A DNA stretch of 46,643 nt from Pseudomonadota bacterium. Its GTDB lineage: Bacteria > Desulfobacterota > Desulfarculia > Desulfarculales > Desulfarculaceae. The stretch spans positions 1 to 46,643 of the forward strand of contig JAHJPG010000129.1 of NCBI GenBank assembly GCA_018819925.1, in the 5' to 3' direction. Positions 43,240 through 46,643 of this stretch are shown piece by piece. Position 1 is the first letter of the stretch, and every line of letters starts with the position of its first letter. The position numbers were made by a program, and so were the translations under genes. Below the pieces are notes generated by a model. That model was not told where the DNA came from, did no database searches, and was given only the letters and a program-made list of their open reading frames with translations.

Positions 43240-43548
43240 ACAACAATAAACACAGGAGAGATTAGCCGCCGCTGGTGTAAAAGGGTTTGCGTCTCGCTGG
43301 GTATCGAGGGGTTGGATATCTACCGTGGCGCCCGGCACTCCTCGGCCTAGGCCTTGGGCGCTCACTTCACCGCCGAAAAGTCGCAGGGCCACGGCGCCAT
43401 GCACTCCACCAACAAGGCCTTCGAGCGATACATGCAGCATCACGGCGAACCCTCGACACAAACCTACGCAGAGTCGCAGGAGCTTAAAGGCAAGAGAGGC
43501 CCGGCAAAAGCCTGCCAACTGTTTGCCAACAGGGTCGCAAGTGACTGA
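43240..43548 (+). pseudogene. Decayed tyrosine-recombinase (integrase) 3' end
   Basis: The plus strand reads a typical integrase C-terminus: RRWCKRVC, then IEGLDIYRGARHSSA (the R-H-S box), an in-frame TAG at 43348-43350, then ALGAHFTAEKS and MHSTNKAFERYMQ, with the catalytic Tyr. It ends in TGA at 43546-43548, 14 bases before the partial tRNA copy. The same frame is readable back to about 43170 but with another stop (TAA) and no clear homology. The N-terminal domains are missing, so this is a dead gene, a footprint of an integrated element. Confidence 0.75.
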
Positions 43549-43562
43549 TATCGTTAAACCTC

Positions 43563-43593
43563 GTGCCGATTCAAATGCGGCCGGCGGCACCGC
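43563..43593 (+). repeat. Degenerate copy of the tRNA-Leu 3' end (candidate right attachment core)
   Basis: Matches 34820-34850 at 27 of 31 positions, including GATTCAAAT of the T loop and the GCGGCACC acceptor end; the CCA is changed to CCG and the T-stem pairing is broken. It cannot be a functional tRNA, since no 5' half precedes it. It follows an integrase remnant, as expected for an integration scar. Confidence 0.65.
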
Positions 43594-43642
43594 TTTTAAG
43601 CAATACAATCGGGCAATTGCAAGTTACAGGCGCCCGATTTCG

Positions 43643-43664
43643 GTTTATCAGAAGTTTATCAGAC
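43643..43664 (+). repeat. Tandem 11-bp repeat beside the partial tRNA copy
   Basis: GTTTATCAGAA then GTTTATCAGAC, 11-bp units, starting 51 bases after the CCG end. The left tRNA has ATGTTGGCCAG twice at the same distance. The bases between resemble a decayed form of the left terminator (CGGGCAATTGC, then GCGCCCGATTT). Confidence 0.55.
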
Positions 43665-43907
43665 GCTTTTAACCTGCTCCCCCGCCTCCAGGCCATCCTC
43701 GCCTCCGCTTTGGGCCTGGTGGACTGGCTGGGTGGCCGTGGCCCGAGCCAAGTCTTCTCCCCCCAGGCGAGCCGCGCCTCCTTTGTCACGGGACCTTTTC
43801 GGTGAACCAGGGCAAGGGCCGTTTATTCAGCCATGTTGATTTATCAGGATTATTAGCCGATAGTAAAAAATCGTATGGGGGAGCCTTAAAATTCACCCGA
43901 GGTTGTC

Positions 43908-45596
43908 ATGACCCGCGCGTTACATGCCCTACTCATAGCCCTGATGTTGGTAGTGGGCCCTGCCTGCGACTGGGACCAGGACTCACGGGCTCTGCATCCC
44001 CCCACCGAGGTCGGCTTGCTGGAGGACCCCGCCGGCCGCATGGACATCGCCCAGGCCGCCTCGCCCCAAACCGCGGTTCGCTACCAAACCAGGCGCGCCA
44101 ACCGGATGTCCCTTGGCTTTTCCCAGTCGGCGCTCTGGGTGCGCATCCCCTTGGATCAGGCCCCGGCAAAGGGCCGATGGGTGCTCGAGGTGAGCGCGCC
44201 CTGGATGGACCGGGTGGACTTCTACCTGCCCGGGCCGGACGGCGGCTGGCATAGGCAATCCACCGGGCTGAAGCAACCATCGCCGGCCAACCGGCAGGGC
44301 GTGTTCTCCCTGACCGCCCCGGCCGACACCCCCCGAAGCGGGTATACCTACCTGCGCCTGCAATCGGTGCTTTCGCTAAACGCCGGCCTACGTATGTGGC
44401 CCGAAACCGGGTTCGAGATCAACACCGTAACCGACACATTCCTATACGGTATTCTCTATGGGGTGATGGGGGCCATGGTTTTAATAAACCTGTTGGTGCT
44501 GCTCACCACCCGCGACCAAGCCTACCTGATGTACGTTCTCTACCTGGTCAGCATCATGGCCCACCAGTTTTGCTTGCAAGGTCAGGTGCTTTTTTTGCCC
44601 ACCGCACTCTGGCATCTGGTGCCGGCCATCAGCCTGGTGGTGTCCTCGTTTGCGCTCTTCTTTGGCGCGGCTTTTTGCCGCGTGTTCCTGAACGTCAAGA
44701 AAAACGCGCCCCTGGGCGATCAACTGCTGCGGGGTTTTCAGGTGGCGTCCGTGGGGCTGCTGGTCTTGGGCCTAACCGGGCAGATTTGGTGGGGGACCTG
44801 GCTGGTTCACAGCCTGGCCATGGTGGGCCCGGTGATCGGGGTATACGCCGGATTCAGCGCCCTGGCTCGGGGGTTCCGGCCGGCGCGCTTCTACTTGGTG
44901 GCCTGGATCGTGCTTTTGTTTGGGACCATGAGTTGGGGAGCCTGGAGCATGGGGGTGGATTTCCTGGTGCCACTGCCCCGGTCGCTGATCACCATTGCCG
45001 CCGCCCTAGAGAGCGTGCTTTTATCCCTGGCCCTGGCCGACCGAATCGGAGTAATGCAACGCGAGCGGCATGTGCTGGCTCAACGCGAACGCCGCTACCG
45101 CCAACTCAGCACCACTGACGAGCTAACCGGGCTGTTCAACTCGCGCTATTTCTGGAGCAAGCTGGCCAGCGAGATCGTGCATTCCCACAAATTGGGCCAG
45201 CCCTTGGGCTTGGTGCTGCTGGATGTGGACGACTTCAAGCGCTTTAACGACACCTACGGCCACACCGAGGGCGACAAGGTGCTGGCCGAGTTGGGCAGGC
45301 TCTTACAGTCGGCGGTGCGCCCGGCAGACTCGCCATGCCGCTATGGCGGCGACGAATTCGCCATTTTGCTGCCCGGGGCCGATGACCAGGCCTCGCGCGA
45401 TGTGTGCCAACGGGTGCGCGATGCCTTGGCGCGGTGCGTGTTCCTGCCCGGCGATGGAGCCCGGGAGGTGGTTAACGCCAGCCTGGGCGCCGCCCAGCTT
45501 CAGCCGGGCGACGATGCCAACTCTCTGGTCAAGCGGGCGGACCAGGCACTATACAAAGCAAAAGCCAGCGGCAAGAATCAAACCGTGGAATTCTAA
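43908..45596 (+). CDS. 7TMR-DISM membrane diguanylate cyclase (GGDEF)
   Basis: 562 residues. An N-terminal signal or anchor (LHALLIALMLVVGPAC, possibly a lipobox) precedes a DISMED2-like periplasmic beta domain (SALWVRIPLDQAP; YTYLRLQS). Seven membrane helices follow (about residues 180-385), then a coiled coil and a GGDEF domain. The catalytic GGDEF is at residues 480-484 and the inhibitory RxxD site (RPAD, 471-474) lies five residues before it, so c-di-GMP synthesis with product inhibition is predicted. No EAL domain. The gene starts after GAGGTTGTC at 43908, downstream of the integration scar. Confidence 0.93.
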   Translation: MTRALHALLIALMLVVGPACDWDQDSRALHPPTEVGLLEDPAGRMDIAQAASPQTAVRYQTRRANRMSLGFSQSALWVRIPLDQAPAKGRWVLEVSAPWMDRVDFYLPGPDGGWHRQSTGLKQPSPANRQGVFSLTAPADTPRSGYTYLRLQSVLSLNAGLRMWPETGFEINTVTDTFLYGILYGVMGAMVLINLLVLLTTRDQAYLMYVLYLVSIMAHQFCLQGQVLFLPTALWHLVPAISLVVSSFALFFGAAFCRVFLNVKKNAPLGDQLLRGFQVASVGLLVLGLTGQIWWGTWLVHSLAMVGPVIGVYAGFSALARGFRPARFYLVAWIVLLFGTMSWGAWSMGVDFLVPLPRSLITIAAALESVLLSLALADRIGVMQRERHVLAQRERRYRQLSTTDELTGLFNSRYFWSKLASEIVHSHKLGQPLGLVLLDVDDFKRFNDTYGHTEGDKVLAELGRLLQSAVRPADSPCRYGGDEFAILLPGADDQASRDVCQRVRDALARCVFLPGDGAREVVNASLGAAQLQPGDDANSLVKRADQALYKAKASGKNQTVEF

Positions 45597-45776
45597 GCAC
45601 AGCGGCGCTTCAAATCCAGCGGCGTGGTCTCGGAAATGCCCCCGGCCGCGCTGATTGCCCACTCCGCCGGCGCGGCCCAACCGTTAGCGGAGGCGGCAAA
45701 ACCCTTCAAGGAGTAGAGTCCGCGCCAACTCCATGATATGTTGTAATAATAATCCAGATCAATCGAAAGCCTGCCC

Positions 45777-46603
45777 ATGCGGTGTTGTTTAACGACTAAA
45801 CATTTCTGGCAGCTAAAGCTTTCCCAGCCGCCCACCAACGACATAATCTTGGTTGGCAACTCACGGGTTTTTCTAGGCCTTTCCCCCGCCATATAGGCAA
45901 GGCATGTAACAACCGAAAAATATTCAATTTCGGCTTCGTTGCCTGTTCATTTGACCGGCGCTACCTGGAGCATGCCGCCAGTTTGCTGGACATGAACGGC
46001 AGCAAGCCGGCATTGGTGCTGGGATTGTGTCCCCACTGCCTAACGAGCTCCAGGTTGGGCAATGGATATAAATATTGGTATTCACAAGGTAATCCTGACC
46101 GAAAAAGCCTGCGCAGGCAGATATTGCTGGACAACTTTTCCGGCAAGGCCTTAATCAAGACCAATGCGCGCAACGTCCTAAACCTGTCCCGGGGCCTTCC
46201 TTTGAACAGCTACCACGCAGACGGTTGGGAGGCGTCCCTGCCGATAAGCAAGCGCCAAAAGAAATACGAAAAAGCGGCCGATAAATTGGCGCGGCGCAAG
46301 CGGGTGGACATGCGCATGGTGGATGAACTGTTGACCACGGTTGCCGATTTCCGCCAAGAGGGCATATCGGTTTACGGTTATCGCCCCCCCAGCAATAGAC
46401 ACATTCGCTACGTGGAGGATCAATTCAGCGGTCTTGATTTCCATGATTTCGCCAGGCGATTCAATGGCGCCGGAGGCTCCTGGCTCAAAGTCAATGAACA
46501 GGCTTATGCCACCTATGACGGCATCCATATGGACTACAGAACCGCTATTCGCTTTTCACGGCATCTTGGTGAAGTTTTACGCAATGAATTTAAATTAAAA
46601 TAA
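45777..46603 (+). pseudogene. SGNH/GDSL-like hydrolase (acyltransferase-associated type), frameshifted
   Basis: Two frames together read one protein. The first (from about ATG 45777) has NDIILVGNSRVFLGLSPAI, the SGNH block I (G-N-S), then a TAG at 45894-45896. The second frame continues directly with GKACNNRKIFNFGF, LVLGLCPHCLT and, at the end, YDGIHMDYRTAIRFSRHL, where the catalytic Asp-x-His is expected. Removing two bases (TA) from CCATATAGGC restores one frame, which points to an AT-repeat slippage or a sequencing error. The true start and a membrane segment are not visible; stops (TAATAATAA near 45744) lie upstream. The region is much less GC-rich than its neighbours, suggesting transfer. 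Confidence 0.65.
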
Positions 46604-46618
46604 GCCATGTTAATCTAT

Positions 46619-46643
46619 TTTATTAATACTTAGTATTAATAAA
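46619..46643. repeat. Perfect AT-rich palindrome at the contig end
   Basis: TTTATTAATACT (46619-46630), one T, then AGTATTAATAAA (46632-46643). It is 25 bases long and ends exactly with the sequence. It could be a terminator for the SGNH-like gene or an assembly break point. Confidence 0.7.

Larger units (their letters stand above)
43549..43907. other. Gene-free stretch with integration scar and minus-strand tail remnant
   Basis: This gap holds the partial tRNA copy (43563-43593) and the tandem repeat (43643-43664). It also holds a minus-strand coding tail (stop 43661-43659, upstream to about 43760) reading ATQPVHQAQSGGEDGLEAGEQ, which resembles the left remnant at 34920-35088. From about 43830 the sequence is AT-rich (GTAAAAAATCGTATGGGGG), and probably carries the promoter of the diguanylate cyclase. 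No other gene is seen. Confidence 0.5.

Noticed and set aside
43075-43608. Minus-strand frame of 177 codons over the integrase remnant
   Set aside because: The plus strand gives clear integrase motifs; the minus frame gives none.
45593-45892. Minus-strand frame of 99 codons with a CQKC motif
   Set aside because: It lies antisense to the SGNH block I of the frameshifted gene (VGNSRVFLG), and the plus-strand reading gives a recognisable family.
1-46643. CRISPR array, rRNA, insertion sequence
   Set aside because: No regular direct repeats with spacers, no rRNA sequence, and no transposase; the only mobile-element trace is the integrase remnant.

Overview
The window looks like a whole contig, or nearly one, from a GC-rich Gram-negative bacterium, most likely a Desulfobacterota (deltaproteobacterial) lineage close to Desulfarculales. 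That placement is an inference. It rests on GC-rich codon use, the lptC-lptA-lptB-rpoN-hpf-ptsN-rapZ-EIIA(Man) order, sigma-54 signalling genes, and NtrC-type regulators beside cytidylate-kinase-like proteins. No marker gene was compared with a database.

Layout. 1-7,211: housekeeping genes on the plus strand: the 3' half of purM, a DUF523 gene, two unrecognised genes, ispG, proS and a RelA/SpoT (p)ppGpp enzyme. 7,298-12,316: rpmB (-) and infA (+) diverge; a gamma-carbonic-anhydrase-like gene and an unrecognised gene follow on the minus strand; then an M23 peptidase and a ChaN-PDZ lipoprotein on the plus strand. 12,367-21,481: a tightly packed ten-gene operon that joins a chemosensory pathway (CheY, CheA, an unusual Hpt-CheW protein, CheR, CheD, CheB) to a partner-switching module (two STAS proteins, a receiver-PP2C phosphatase, a receiver-HATPase). 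No chemoreceptor and no sigma factor lie beside it. 21,465-24,285: a NUDIX hydrolase, hisD, a strong terminator, and a convergent zinc-ribbon/coiled-coil/OmpA-like protein. 24,595-31,053: the LPS-transport/rpoN/nitrogen-PTS operon, ending in rimI. 31,291-34,849: gap, pgk, tpiA, secG and tRNA-Leu(GAG).

34,850-43,660 is the most unusual stretch structurally. It starts at the tRNA-Leu and ends at a mutated copy of the tRNA 3' end, preceded by a decayed tyrosine-recombinase gene. Both ends also carry a tandem 11-bp repeat at the same distance (51 nt) from the tRNA end. Inside is a signalling locus: a sigma-54 response regulator, then a sigma-54 promoter with two upstream repeats, then a UspA-like protein, an SLC13-type transporter with RCK_C-like domains, two cytidylate-kinase-like proteins with degenerate P-loops, a single-domain response regulator and a HAMP histidine kinase. 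After it come a 7TMR-DISM diguanylate cyclase with an intact inhibitory site and a less GC-rich, frameshifted SGNH/GDSL-like gene. The contig ends in a perfect AT-rich palindrome.

How the parts may work together. In the chemosensory operon, CheA could phosphorylate CheY and the receiver domains of both the PP2C phosphatase and the HATPase. This would set the phosphorylation state of the first STAS protein, whose Ser-Ser-Gly site is intact. In the second locus, the NtrC-type regulator plausibly drives the usp-transporter-kinase-like-RR-HK operon through sigma-54. All such wiring is inferred from gene order and motifs.
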